Positions 8,922-17,131 of a DNA stretch of 64,000 nt are shown here, one piece after another. The position numbers were made by a program, and so were the translations under genes. This DNA comes from Pseudidiomarina insulisalsae (GTDB taxonomy: Bacteria > Pseudomonadota > Gammaproteobacteria > Enterobacterales > Alteromonadaceae): contig NZ_PIPY01000006.1 in the NCBI RefSeq assembly GCF_003987065.1, positions 1 through 64,000 of the forward strand, given 5' to 3'. Every line of letters begins with the position of its first letter. The first letter of the stretch is position 1. The notes below the pieces were generated by a model, which worked only from the letters and a program-made list of their open reading frames with translations, did not search any database and was not told the DNA's origin.

Positions 8922-9572
8922 ATGCAACGAGACCTTTTTGCTACCAGTGAACAACAACGACCTATTTTCTTAGGTCAGCAAGCTGCTGTCCTCAAAGGCT
9001 TTGCCCTGGCACAAAGTGAACAGTTGTGGCAGGCAATTCAACAGGTCGTAGCAGTTGCACCCTGGCGTCAGCTGCATACTCCCGGCGGCCGGCCCATGTC
9101 CGTACGCACCAGCAACTGCGGTGACTGGGGCTGGCATAGCGACAGGCGTGGTTACCGATATGTCGCCCAGGACCCATTAACCGCATTACCCTGGCCAGCT
9201 TTGCCTGCCTGTTTCCTGCAACTGGCACAGGACGCCGCCCGGCAGCTCGACTTTCACAACTATCAGCCTGATGCCTGTCTGCTCAACAGTTATCGCTGCG
9301 GAACCCGGATGGGGTTGCATCAGGACCGTGACGAAGCTGATTTGAGTGCGCCCATCGTATCCGTTTCACTGGGGTTACCGGCTGAATTTTTATGGGGCGG
9401 TTTAAGGCGAAATGACCGCTCAGAAAAGATCATGCTCGAGCACGGCGATGTCGTCGTCTGGGGCGGGGTAGACCGGCTTCGGTTTCACGGCGTGAAAAAG
9501 GTTGTGGCGGGGGAGCATCCGCTACTCGGCGAGCAGCGGATTAACCTTACTTTCAGACAGGCAAAAAGCTAG
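8922..9572 (+). CDS. alkB: Alpha-ketoglutarate-dependent DNA/RNA dioxygenase AlkB
   Basis: Fe(II)/2-oxoglutarate dioxygenase that removes methyl groups from 1-methyladenine and 3-methylcytosine in DNA and RNA. The iron triad is H133-x-D135 (in LHQDRDEADL) and H189, and the 2-oxoglutarate arginines are R206 and R212 (QRINLTFRQ), each two residues on from their E. coli counterparts. I place the start at the ATG at 8922, giving exactly 216 residues, the E. coli length; the reading frame is open further upstream, but that extension has no family counterpart. No ada gene or clear Ada box is seen. The stop codon shares a CTAG with the stop of cnoX. Confidence 0.93.
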   Translation: MQRDLFATSEQQRPIFLGQQAAVLKGFALAQSEQLWQAIQQVVAVAPWRQLHTPGGRPMSVRTSNCGDWGWHSDRRGYRYVAQDPLTALPWPALPACFLQLAQDAARQLDFHNYQPDACLLNSYRCGTRMGLHQDRDEADLSAPIVSVSLGLPAEFLWGGLRRNDRSEKIMLEHGDVVVWGGVDRLRFHGVKKVVAGEHPLLGEQRINLTFRQAKS

Positions 9573-10417
9573 TACATCATGCTATACAGCAGGCGCCGGT
9601 ATTTCGCCGCCAGCGGATCACCTTTTGGTAAACCATTCAGCATATCCAGGGTCTGCTTGCGGGCGTTGGCGAAGTTAAAGTCGCTGCGCAATACCGAGAA
9701 CGCTGCTTCGAGTGCTTCTTCCATGCGCTGCGCCTGATACAGCTTACCAGCCAGCTCAAGCTTCAATGCCAGATTGTCCGGTTGTTCCGCGACCTGCTCC
9801 TGTAAAGCCCGAAGCTCAGGACTATCAGCAGCCTGCTTGGCCAGCTCAAGTTTACTCGAAACATGCTGATAGTAACTGTCCTGATCAACCAGTCCAATTT
9901 GCTGCAACAACTCCTCGGTTTGTTCAATACGGCCGACGCTGCAGGCCGCATCGGCAAGCGTCAGCTTGACCACTGCATTGTCAGGTTGTAAGTCATAGGC
10001 TTGTTTGGCCACGGCGTAAGCGTCCTGAAACTGCTCTTGCTGCAACAGGTCTTGTGCTTGTTGCAACAAGTCTTCGCCCGGGCCCGGGATCTGTGCTTCG
10101 ATTCGTGCGCGAATGGCACTTTCGGGTTCCACACCGGCAAATCCGTCAACCGGCTGACCGTCTTTAAAAAATGCTACGGTTGGCAGGCTGCGGATACCAA
10201 ACTGAGCGGCCAATTGTTGCTGTGCGTCGCAGTCGATCTTGGCCAGCGTAACCCGATCGCTGAATTCATTGGCCAGTTTTTCCAGTACCGGCATTAACTG
10301 TTTGCAGGGCTCACACCAGTCGGCCCAGAAATCAACCATAACCAGTTTGTTTTTTGACGCTTCCAGAATGACTTGCTGGAAGTTTTCCATGGTGACATTA
10401 ATACCAACGTTTGCCAC
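9569..10417 (-). CDS. cnoX: Chaperedoxin CnoX (YbbN): thioredoxin domain plus TPR region
   Basis: Cytoplasmic thioredoxin-fold protein with a C-terminal tetratricopeptide-like region; in E. coli CnoX holds unfolded proteins under oxidative stress and passes them to GroEL/DnaK. The thioredoxin domain (about 1-110) has WCEPC with C35 and C38, and cis-proline context in SLPTVAFF; helical repeats follow to residue 282 (E. coli 284). Unlike E. coli CnoX, which lacks the first active-site cysteine, both cysteines are present, so redox activity is expected. It is monocistronic as far as can be seen and convergent with alkB, the two stops overlapping by 4 nt. Confidence 0.92.
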   Translation of the reverse strand: MANVGINVTMENFQQVILEASKNKLVMVDFWADWCEPCKQLMPVLEKLANEFSDRVTLAKIDCDAQQQLAAQFGIRSLPTVAFFKDGQPVDGFAGVEPESAIRARIEAQIPGPGEDLLQQAQDLLQQEQFQDAYAVAKQAYDLQPDNAVVKLTLADAACSVGRIEQTEELLQQIGLVDQDSYYQHVSSKLELAKQAADSPELRALQEQVAEQPDNLALKLELAGKLYQAQRMEEALEAAFSVLRSDFNFANARKQTLDMLNGLPKGDPLAAKYRRLLYSMMY

Positions 10418-10453
10418 GATTTATCCTCTTTAAAATTGATTGCTTAAATTTGC

Positions 10454-11815
10454 TTAGTTAAACCAACGCAATAACTTTTGCTTGAATGACGTGTAAGGTG
10501 GATAGCGAAAATTCGGGTCAAACCAAAACGGTCGCTGCATGACCGCTTTATGGTGACTAAAGGTGTCGAAACCAAATTTACCGTGGTAGCGCCCCATACC
10601 GCTATTGCCGACCCCGCCGAAGGGGAGCTCAGGATTGAGCATAAACATCAAGGTGTCGTTGTTACACTGGTTGCCGGCGTGGGTTTGCTCGGTCAGTTGC
10701 TGCAGTGAACGCGCTGAGGCGCTAAACCCATAGAGTGCCAGCGGTTTGTCGCGCTCGCGAATGAATTCGATGGCACTGGCCAGATTGGGAACTGACAGTA
10801 CCGGCAATACCGGGCCGAAAATTTCTTCTTCCATGACCGCACTGTCCAGCGCAACGTCATCAAGAATGGTCGGTGCCAGATAGCGGGTCTGACGGTCGTA
10901 ATCACCACCATGAACCACCGTACCCTGGTCAAGATAGCTAACCAGGCGTTCCCAGTGTTTCTCATTAACGATACGGCCGTAGTCATTGGCGTCACTGGCG
11001 TCGTCGCCATAGAACGCATCGGTTGCCTGGCGCAAAGCGGAAATGAAATCTTGCTTGATACCTTCGGCAACCAAAACATAGTCGGGCGCAATACAGGTTT
11101 GCCCGGCATTGAGCCATTTGCCCCAGGCAATGCGCCGCGCTGCTATTTTTATGTCAGCGTCATCTAGTACCACCGCAGGGCTCTTACCACCGAGCTCCAG
11201 CGTCACTGGCGTCAGATGCTGCGCAGCCGCTTCCATAACGATACGGCCGACGCGTCCGCCGCCGGTATACATAATGTGATCAAAGCGCTCGGCCAGTAAC
11301 TGCTGCGCGACATCGGCCCCACCAGTCACCACCCGGACTGCCTCGGATGACAAATAGTCGGGCAGTAAACGCGCCAGAATAGCGGCAGTCCTGGGTGCCA
11401 GTTCCGACGGTTTTACCACCGCGCAATTGCCGGCGGCCAAAGCCGCTATTAAAGGGCTGAGTAATAGTTGCAGGGGATAATTCCAGGCACCGATAATAAG
11501 CACCACCCCCAATGGCTCAGGTTGCAGAAAGCTTTTGCCCGGCCAGGCCAGCATGGGTTGTGATACCCGCTTGGGCCGCATCCATTTACGCAACTGCTTG
11601 CAGGTATGTTTAATGTCGGTATGTAAATAACCAAGCTCCGTCAGCCAGCCTTCAGCATGACTCTTACCCAGATCATTGGTCAGGGCTTCAAGCAGATCGT
11701 TTTCATGCTCTTCCAGTAGCAGTGCTAACTGTTGCAGCTGTTCAACACGCCACTGCCGCGGCCGGGTCAGGCCGCTGACATAGGTGTGGCGTAAGCGTTG
11801 CATCATTTCCTTCAT
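10454..11815 (-). CDS. Aldehyde dehydrogenase, class 3 / coniferyl-aldehyde-dehydrogenase-like
   Basis: NAD(P)-dependent oxidation of an aldehyde to its acid. Residues 1-440 form one ALDH domain with catalytic cysteine C241 in NAGQTCIAPDY and general base E208 in LELGGKSP; the short 453-residue length and the hydrophobic C-terminal tail (FKQKLLRWF) resemble class 3 and fatty-aldehyde-type enzymes rather than GabD-type enzymes. The tail may allow membrane attachment (inference). Its start overlaps the stop of the gabD-like gene by 4 nt (ATGA), so the two ALDHs are translated from one mRNA. Substrate unknown. Confidence 0.88.
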   Translation of the reverse strand: MKEMMQRLRHTYVSGLTRPRQWRVEQLQQLALLLEEHENDLLEALTNDLGKSHAEGWLTELGYLHTDIKHTCKQLRKWMRPKRVSQPMLAWPGKSFLQPEPLGVVLIIGAWNYPLQLLLSPLIAALAAGNCAVVKPSELAPRTAAILARLLPDYLSSEAVRVVTGGADVAQQLLAERFDHIMYTGGGRVGRIVMEAAAQHLTPVTLELGGKSPAVVLDDADIKIAARRIAWGKWLNAGQTCIAPDYVLVAEGIKQDFISALRQATDAFYGDDASDANDYGRIVNEKHWERLVSYLDQGTVVHGGDYDRQTRYLAPTILDDVALDSAVMEEEIFGPVLPVLSVPNLASAIEFIRERDKPLALYGFSASARSLQQLTEQTHAGNQCNNDTLMFMLNPELPFGGVGNSGMGRYHGKFGFDTFSHHKAVMQRPFWFDPNFRYPPYTSFKQKLLRWFN

Positions 11816-13269
11816 GCGAAGCCGCCCAGGGTGAGAGTTTTGGTTTCCTGATATTCCGCAAGGCCATAGCGCGACCCTTCACGGCCAATACCTGACTGTT
11901 TCACGCCGCCAAAAGCATTATAGGCATGTGAAATTGCCCCGGCATTGATACCCAGCATGCCACACTCCAATGCGTTACTGACGCGGTCGATGCGGCGGTA
12001 ATCCTGGGCACAGAAATAGCCTGCCAGACCAAAGGGCGTATCATTTGCCTTGCGGATGCCTTCCTCTTCGTCGCTAAAGCTCTGGATAGCGACGACCGGG
12101 CCGAAAATTTCTTCGCTGGCAATGTCCATGGTTGATGTCACTTCGGTCAGCAGGGTCGGCGCATAGAACAGCTCGCCCAGCTCATCGAGTACGTTGCCGC
12201 CCAGCAAACATTCGGCCCCATTGTCTTTCGCATCGTTAACCAGACGCTGCACCTTGTCAATGGCATCCTGGTCGATCAGCGGGCCATAGTCCACTTCGTC
12301 GGCGGTGCCACGGTCAACCTTAAGCTGCTCCATTGCGCTTTTAAGCTTATTAACAAAACTATCCAGCACTTTCTCTTGCACCAGAATACGATTAGCGCTG
12401 ATACAGGTTTGTCCGGCATTACGGAATTTACAGATCAGCAGCTGCTCGACGGCAAGATCAAGGTCGGCATCGTCAAACACAATGAAAGGTGCATTGCCGC
12501 CCAATTCAAAGGAAACTTTTTTCACATTACTGGCACATTGTTCCATCAGTTTTTTACCTACGGCGGTCGAGCCGGTAAAACTGAATTTACGAATCAAAGG
12601 ATGTTCGGTCAGTACCTTGCCTACATGTTTCGCCTCGTAGCTGGGGACGATATTCAGGACCCCGTCAGGAATTCCTACCTCACTGGCTAACTGTGCTATC
12701 GCCAGCGCCGATAATGGAGTCAGATGCGGTGGCTTCACCACAATGGTGCAACCGGCAGCAAGCGCGGGCGCAACCTTGCGGGTAATCATGGCGTTGGGAA
12801 AGTTCCAGGGCGTTATGGCGCTACAAACGCCTACCGGCTGCTTACTGATCCAGACGCGCTTGTCGTCGCTTTGTCTGGGTAGGACATCGCCGTAACTACG
12901 CTCGGCCTCGCCAGCGAACCACCTTACAAAGCTGGCACCGTACTCAATTTCAGCGGCAGCTTCGGCAACGGGCTTGCCTTGCTCGGCACACATCAGCTCG
13001 GCAAGCGCCTGTTTGTTGGCCTGCATCGAGTCGAACCATTTCAGTAATAGCTCAGACCTTTCCTGTGGGGTGCGATCGCGCCAGCCGGGCAAGGCGCGGT
13101 GTGCCGCCTCGACGGCGCGTTCAGCGAGCGCTGCGTCAGCGTCGGCAACTTCGGCTAAGACTTCGCCGGTAGCGGGGTTAGTGACTTCGAAGCGCTGATC
13201 GACAGGTACCCAGTGACCATCAATGAACGCATTAGACTTGGTTAACGAACGCATGCTATGGGATGACAT
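11812..13269 (-). CDS. gabD: NAD(P)-dependent succinate-semialdehyde dehydrogenase, GabD family
   Basis: Aldehyde dehydrogenase expected to oxidise succinate semialdehyde (from GABA or putrescine breakdown) to succinate. It aligns over its whole length with E. coli GabD, including ITPWNFP, ELGGNAPFIVFDDADLD with E255, and FRNAGQTC with C289. I chose the ATG at 13269, which has a strong AGGGGG Shine-Dalgarno sequence 8 nt upstream and gives 485 residues; the frame stays open to 13338 but without family support. No GABA aminotransferase or GABA permease is in the window, so the GABA role is inferred from family only; glutarate semialdehyde or another omega-semialdehyde is also possible. Confidence 0.88.
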   Translation of the reverse strand: MSSHSMRSLTKSNAFIDGHWVPVDQRFEVTNPATGEVLAEVADADAALAERAVEAAHRALPGWRDRTPQERSELLLKWFDSMQANKQALAELMCAEQGKPVAEAAAEIEYGASFVRWFAGEAERSYGDVLPRQSDDKRVWISKQPVGVCSAITPWNFPNAMITRKVAPALAAGCTIVVKPPHLTPLSALAIAQLASEVGIPDGVLNIVPSYEAKHVGKVLTEHPLIRKFSFTGSTAVGKKLMEQCASNVKKVSFELGGNAPFIVFDDADLDLAVEQLLICKFRNAGQTCISANRILVQEKVLDSFVNKLKSAMEQLKVDRGTADEVDYGPLIDQDAIDKVQRLVNDAKDNGAECLLGGNVLDELGELFYAPTLLTEVTSTMDIASEEIFGPVVAIQSFSDEEEGIRKANDTPFGLAGYFCAQDYRRIDRVSNALECGMLGINAGAISHAYNAFGGVKQSGIGREGSRYGLAEYQETKTLTLGGFA

Positions 13270-13350
13270 AGGTTTACCCCCTGCAGTTTCAGTAAATGAT
13301 TGTTTTATGAGTATGTTGCTTATACGCCGTAGTTTCAATGATAGTTTATC

Positions 13351-13379
13351 TTGTTATTTAGCGACAATTAGCGTATAGT
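13351..13379 (+). promoter_or_regulatory. Candidate sigma70 promoter of deaD
   Basis: TTGTTA (13351-13356) and TATAGT (13374-13379) are separated by exactly 17 bp. Transcription from here would give a leader of about 150 nt before deaD. Confidence 0.55.
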
Positions 13380-13385
13380 TCGCGC

Positions 13386-13534
13386 TCCTCAGGGTTACTA
13401 CCGCTAATGATGGGAGCGGCTCAACCCCTGACTCGCTGGGGTTCAGCGCCTATTATCCTGCCAGAGTGTTCATCGTGTTCTGTAGCTGGGCGTACTTCCC
13501 CCTATAAGCTTTACAGAAATGATGTGAGAAAAAT
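13386..13534 (+). promoter_or_regulatory. Long untranslated leader of deaD with a stem-loop
   Basis: If the promoter at 13351 is used, about 150 nt of leader precede the helicase ATG. It contains a stem AACCCC (13423-13428) / GGGGTT (13438-13443), extended by three more pairs beyond one mismatch. Long structured leaders are typical of cold-shock helicase mRNAs such as E. coli csdA (family knowledge); control by cold or by DeaD itself is inferred. Confidence 0.4.
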
Positions 13535-15316
13535 ATGACAGAAGTAACTTCAGGCCAGTCGTTCGCCGACTTGGGCTTACCTAGTGCTGTGCTTAACCAA
13601 CTGGACAGCATGGGCTTCACTGCGCCAACACCTATTCAGGAACAAGCAATTCCTGCCCTTTTAGATGGCAAAAACGTGCTGGGCGAAGCCCAGACCGGTA
13701 CCGGTAAAACCGCCGCTTTTGGTTTGCCGGGGTTAAGCATGATTGACGCACAGACTCGCGAGACGCAAATGCTGGTAGTCGCACCAACCCGTGAGCTTGC
13801 CATTCAGGTAGCTGAGGCGCTAAGCGGTTTCGGTCAGAAAATGCGCGGGCTGGAAGTTGCCACCGTTTATGGTGGTGCCGCTTTCGGACCACAGATCAAA
13901 GCTTTACGTACCGGCGCACAAATCATTGTGGGTACGCCAGGACGTCTGCTTGATATGTTGAACAAGGGCCTATTGAAGCTATCTGCATTGCGCATGGCAG
14001 TGCTGGATGAAGCCGATGAAATGCTCAACATGGGCTTTATCGACGACATCGAGACGATCATGGGCGCAGTGCCGAACAGTGCTCAACGCGCACTGTTTTC
14101 AGCAACGATGCCGAATGCGATTCGCAAATTAGCGAAAACCTTCCTGGTTAACGAGGCAAGTGAGCAACCGATCAACATTAAAATTGCACCGAAAACGCAA
14201 AATAAAGCGAATATTCGCCAACGCGCGTGGCAGGTTCGTGGCCTGACCAAAATGATGGCGCTGACCCGCTTGCTGGAAACGATGGAATATCAGCGCGTGT
14301 TGATTTTCGTACGTACCCGCAGTGACACCATGGAAGTGACCGAGCTGTTACAAAAATCTGGTTTCAAAGCCTCGCCTTTAAGCGGTGATTTAAACCAGTC
14401 TCAGCGCGAGCAAACGGTGAATCAGTTGCGTAGTGGCCATATTGAAATTCTGGTTGCCACTGATGTTGTCGCACGTGGTCTGGACGTCCCCGAAATTACG
14501 CACGTGGTGAACTATGACTTGCCGGGTGACAGTGAATCTTATGTTCACCGTATTGGCCGGACGGGCCGTGCGGGTCGCAGCGGCGAGGCGATTTTGTTCT
14601 ATCGTCCGCGTGAAAAGCACTTGTTGCGTCAGTACGAGCGTTTGACCAATAGTTCCATTGAGTTCTTTGAAGTACCCAATGCGGCTGAACTGAGCGCGCA
14701 TCGTCAAAACTCATTGCAGCAAAAAATTGTAGCGAAAGTCGCTGACAGTGACTTAAGTGAAATGACTGCCATCGTCGAAAAGATGCAGCAGGAGACTGGT
14801 TTATCAGCAACTCAGATCGCGGTTGCGCTGTTGGCTGAACAACAGACCCAGCGTCCGCTTATCGTGCCAGCTGATCCGGCACCGAAGAAATTTGCTGAGC
14901 GTCCGGAGCGCGGCGACCAGAAACGTGGCGAGAAGCGCAACAGTCGTGACCGTCGTGACGCCAACGTTGAATTTGATACTTATCGTATTCAAGTGGGACG
15001 TGAGCATGGCGCGCGGCCACAGGATATCGTTGGTGCCATTGCTAACGAAGGCGATATCGACAGCAAATATATCGGTCAGATTCAGCTGTTTGATAATCAC
15101 AGCCTGGTAGAACTACCAAAAGGTATGCCAACGGGTGTGTTGCGCATTCTGCAACGGGCACGGGTACGCCAGCAGCAAATGGGCATGGAGCTGGCTGACA
15201 CGAACATAGCCGCACGGCCACGTAAGCCGCGTGGTGAGCGTCCGGCGCCACGTGGTTTTGCCGGTGGTAAAGAGCGTCAGGGACGTGGTGAGCGTCGCCC
15301 GCGCCGTTTTCAGTAA
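13535..15316 (+). CDS. deaD: ATP-dependent DEAD-box RNA helicase DeaD/CsdA
   Basis: Unwinds RNA in ribosome assembly and mRNA decay, mainly at low temperature. The helicase core has AQTGTGKT (52-59), PTRELA, the DEAD box (158-161), SATMP, and the HRIGRTGRAGRSG of motif VI. After the core comes a DbpA-type RNA-binding domain (YRIQVGREHGARPQDIVGAIANE) and a basic Arg/Gly-rich tail (RGERRPRRFQ). At 593 residues it is a little shorter than E. coli DeaD (629). The gene stands alone, with its own promoter candidate, long leader and a terminator at 15338-15363. Confidence 0.95.
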   Translation: MTEVTSGQSFADLGLPSAVLNQLDSMGFTAPTPIQEQAIPALLDGKNVLGEAQTGTGKTAAFGLPGLSMIDAQTRETQMLVVAPTRELAIQVAEALSGFGQKMRGLEVATVYGGAAFGPQIKALRTGAQIIVGTPGRLLDMLNKGLLKLSALRMAVLDEADEMLNMGFIDDIETIMGAVPNSAQRALFSATMPNAIRKLAKTFLVNEASEQPINIKIAPKTQNKANIRQRAWQVRGLTKMMALTRLLETMEYQRVLIFVRTRSDTMEVTELLQKSGFKASPLSGDLNQSQREQTVNQLRSGHIEILVATDVVARGLDVPEITHVVNYDLPGDSESYVHRIGRTGRAGRSGEAILFYRPREKHLLRQYERLTNSSIEFFEVPNAAELSAHRQNSLQQKIVAKVADSDLSEMTAIVEKMQQETGLSATQIAVALLAEQQTQRPLIVPADPAPKKFAERPERGDQKRGEKRNSRDRRDANVEFDTYRIQVGREHGARPQDIVGAIANEGDIDSKYIGQIQLFDNHSLVELPKGMPTGVLRILQRARVRQQQMGMELADTNIAARPRKPRGERPAPRGFAGGKERQGRGERRPRRFQ

Positions 15317-15337
15317 CCACTACTAAGAAATGACTCG

Positions 15338-15363
15338 AAGGGGAGCTGTCGCTCCCCTTTTTT
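15338..15363 (+). terminator. Intrinsic terminator of deaD
   Basis: AAGGGGAGC (15338-15346), loop TGTC, then GCTCCCCTT (15351-15359) running into a T tract. Its T tract covers the stop codon of the convergent photolyase gene. Confidence 0.92.
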
Positions 15364-16963
15364 ATTGCAGCTGTTCGAGAAACTTCTCGGCCTCGTTAAG
15401 AATCTCCTTTTTTTCAGTGCTGTCACGCTGTTCCCACTGTTTTAAAATGAGCCCCATACGGCCGTTACTTTGCAAATGGTCATAATGCCGGTCAATAAAA
15501 TTCCAGTAGAGATAATTAAACGGACATGCCTGCGCACCGGTTTTTTGTTTCACGTCGTAGTCACAGCTGGCGCAATAATCAGACATTTTATGAATATAGC
15601 TACCACTGGAAATATAGGGCTTGGTGGCCAGAACGCCGCCATCGGCATACTGACTCATGCCCCGGGTATTCGGTAGCTCCACCCATTCAATAGCGTCGAT
15701 ATAAATGCCCAGATACCAGGCATCTACCGCGTCCGGGTCACAGCCTGCGAGTAAGGCGAAATTACCGGTGACCATCAGCCGCTGAATATGATGCGCGTAG
15801 GCATGCTCGAGCGACTGTTGAATACTCTGCGCCAGACAATTCATGCGGGTTTCGCCATGCCAGTAAAACTCAGGTAAGGCGCGGCGGTGATTAAAATGAT
15901 TGCGATCGCCATACTCGGGCATAAATTGCCAGTAGATGGCACGCACGAACTCACGCCAGCCAATGATCTGGCGCACAAAGCCCTCAATCTGGTTCAGTGA
16001 TATTTCATCGCGGTTCTCGCGCCAGGCGGAGAGTGCTTTCTCGACGACCACCCGCGGGCTAATCATTTTACTGTTCAGGGCAAACGACAAGCGCGAGTGA
16101 TAAAGGCTCCACTGTGCGTCGAGCATCGCATCCTGGTAATCCCCGAAGTGGGGGAGGAAGCGTTTGGTGAAGTCTGCCAACTGCTGTTTGGCGTCTTTAC
16201 GGGTCAGCGGCCAGATAAACTGACTGGCATTGATTGCCCCCAGTGTCTTGACGTTCTCTGCTTCGAGCATTTCGTAAATTTCCGTGACATCGTGGGAAAA
16301 CGTAAGCGGTTGCGGAATGTCTTGCGTGTCTTTTGGAGTTTTTCGGTTGTCCTTATCAAAATTCCATTGCCCGTCTGCCGGCTTATCACCGTCCATAAGG
16401 TAGCCGGTTTGTTTTCGCACGCGCCGGTAAAAATGCTCCATCATGTAGTTGGCTTGCTTACCGAACCAGTCCTCTAATACTGTTCGCTCCGTCAGAAAAT
16501 GTTCAGTGTCATACCAATGCACCTGTGCCGCGCAGCGCTCGCTCCACTTGCTGAGCTGCTGATCCAACCGATACTCGTCGGGTTGTTGCAGGTGTACCTG
16601 GTCGGCGTTGCAACGCTCCAGCAGCCGCGCGAGATTATCGGTCAGTGACGATTGATTATCGGCATGATCAAGGGTTAAATACAAAACCTGATGTCCGGCT
16701 TCAGCAAGGGCACTGGCAAACTTACGCATGGCAGCAAAAAAGCCGACCACTTTTTGAATATGGTGCTGACAATATTCCGTTTCCTGGCGCAGTTCATACA
16801 TAACGAACAACCTGTTGGCTTGTTGTTCGCGGTACCAGCTGTGATCGGCGTTCAGCTGGTCGCCAAGAATTAAGGCGACAGTATCGATGTCTTGTTCGGG
16901 CACGTCACTTAAGCATAACCAGCATTTTGAGCTTAAAAATAGCGGAGATGTTGAAGTTGCCAT
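15362..16963 (-). CDS. Iron-sulfur (6-4) photolyase / CryPro-type cryptochrome (PhrB-like)
   Basis: Flavoprotein of the FeS-BCP/CryPro branch, expected to repair UV-induced (6-4) photoproducts using light, FAD, a ribolumazine-type antenna and a [4Fe-4S] cluster. The N-terminal antenna domain has LILGDQLNADHSW (31-43). Four cysteines, C376, C464, C467 and C480, reproduce exactly the spacing (88, 3, 13) of the cluster ligands in Agrobacterium PhrB. The HHRRALPEFYW-like region and GCDPDAVDAWY lie in the FAD domain. I use the ATG at 16963 (AGGA just upstream, 533 residues); the frame continues upstream but would add a hydrophobic extension unknown in the family. Catalytic detail is inferred from the family; a photoreceptor role cannot be excluded. 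Confidence 0.9.
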   Translation of the reverse strand: MATSTSPLFLSSKCWLCLSDVPEQDIDTVALILGDQLNADHSWYREQQANRLFVMYELRQETEYCQHHIQKVVGFFAAMRKFASALAEAGHQVLYLTLDHADNQSSLTDNLARLLERCNADQVHLQQPDEYRLDQQLSKWSERCAAQVHWYDTEHFLTERTVLEDWFGKQANYMMEHFYRRVRKQTGYLMDGDKPADGQWNFDKDNRKTPKDTQDIPQPLTFSHDVTEIYEMLEAENVKTLGAINASQFIWPLTRKDAKQQLADFTKRFLPHFGDYQDAMLDAQWSLYHSRLSFALNSKMISPRVVVEKALSAWRENRDEISLNQIEGFVRQIIGWREFVRAIYWQFMPEYGDRNHFNHRRALPEFYWHGETRMNCLAQSIQQSLEHAYAHHIQRLMVTGNFALLAGCDPDAVDAWYLGIYIDAIEWVELPNTRGMSQYADGGVLATKPYISSGSYIHKMSDYCASCDYDVKQKTGAQACPFNYLYWNFIDRHYDHLQSNGRMGLILKQWEQRDSTEKKEILNEAEKFLEQLQ

Positions 16964-17131
16964 AATCCTGTTAATCGCGAAAAAGTGTATTAGAGTTAAT
17001 AGTCGGGTACGGTGCGCTAAGGCAAACAGATCCTTATAAAAAGCTGGTAAATTTGCCGCGAAACATAGCCAGAGTGGGCATAATTTGGCATTATGCACCG
17101 ATTCGCAGAAGAGTCTTACAGGCAGGAAACT

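Noticed and set aside
16964-17098. N-terminal extension of the photolyase
   Set aside because: The frame is open, but the extra 45 residues are hydrophobic and unlike the family; the ATG at 16963 has a Shine-Dalgarno sequence.
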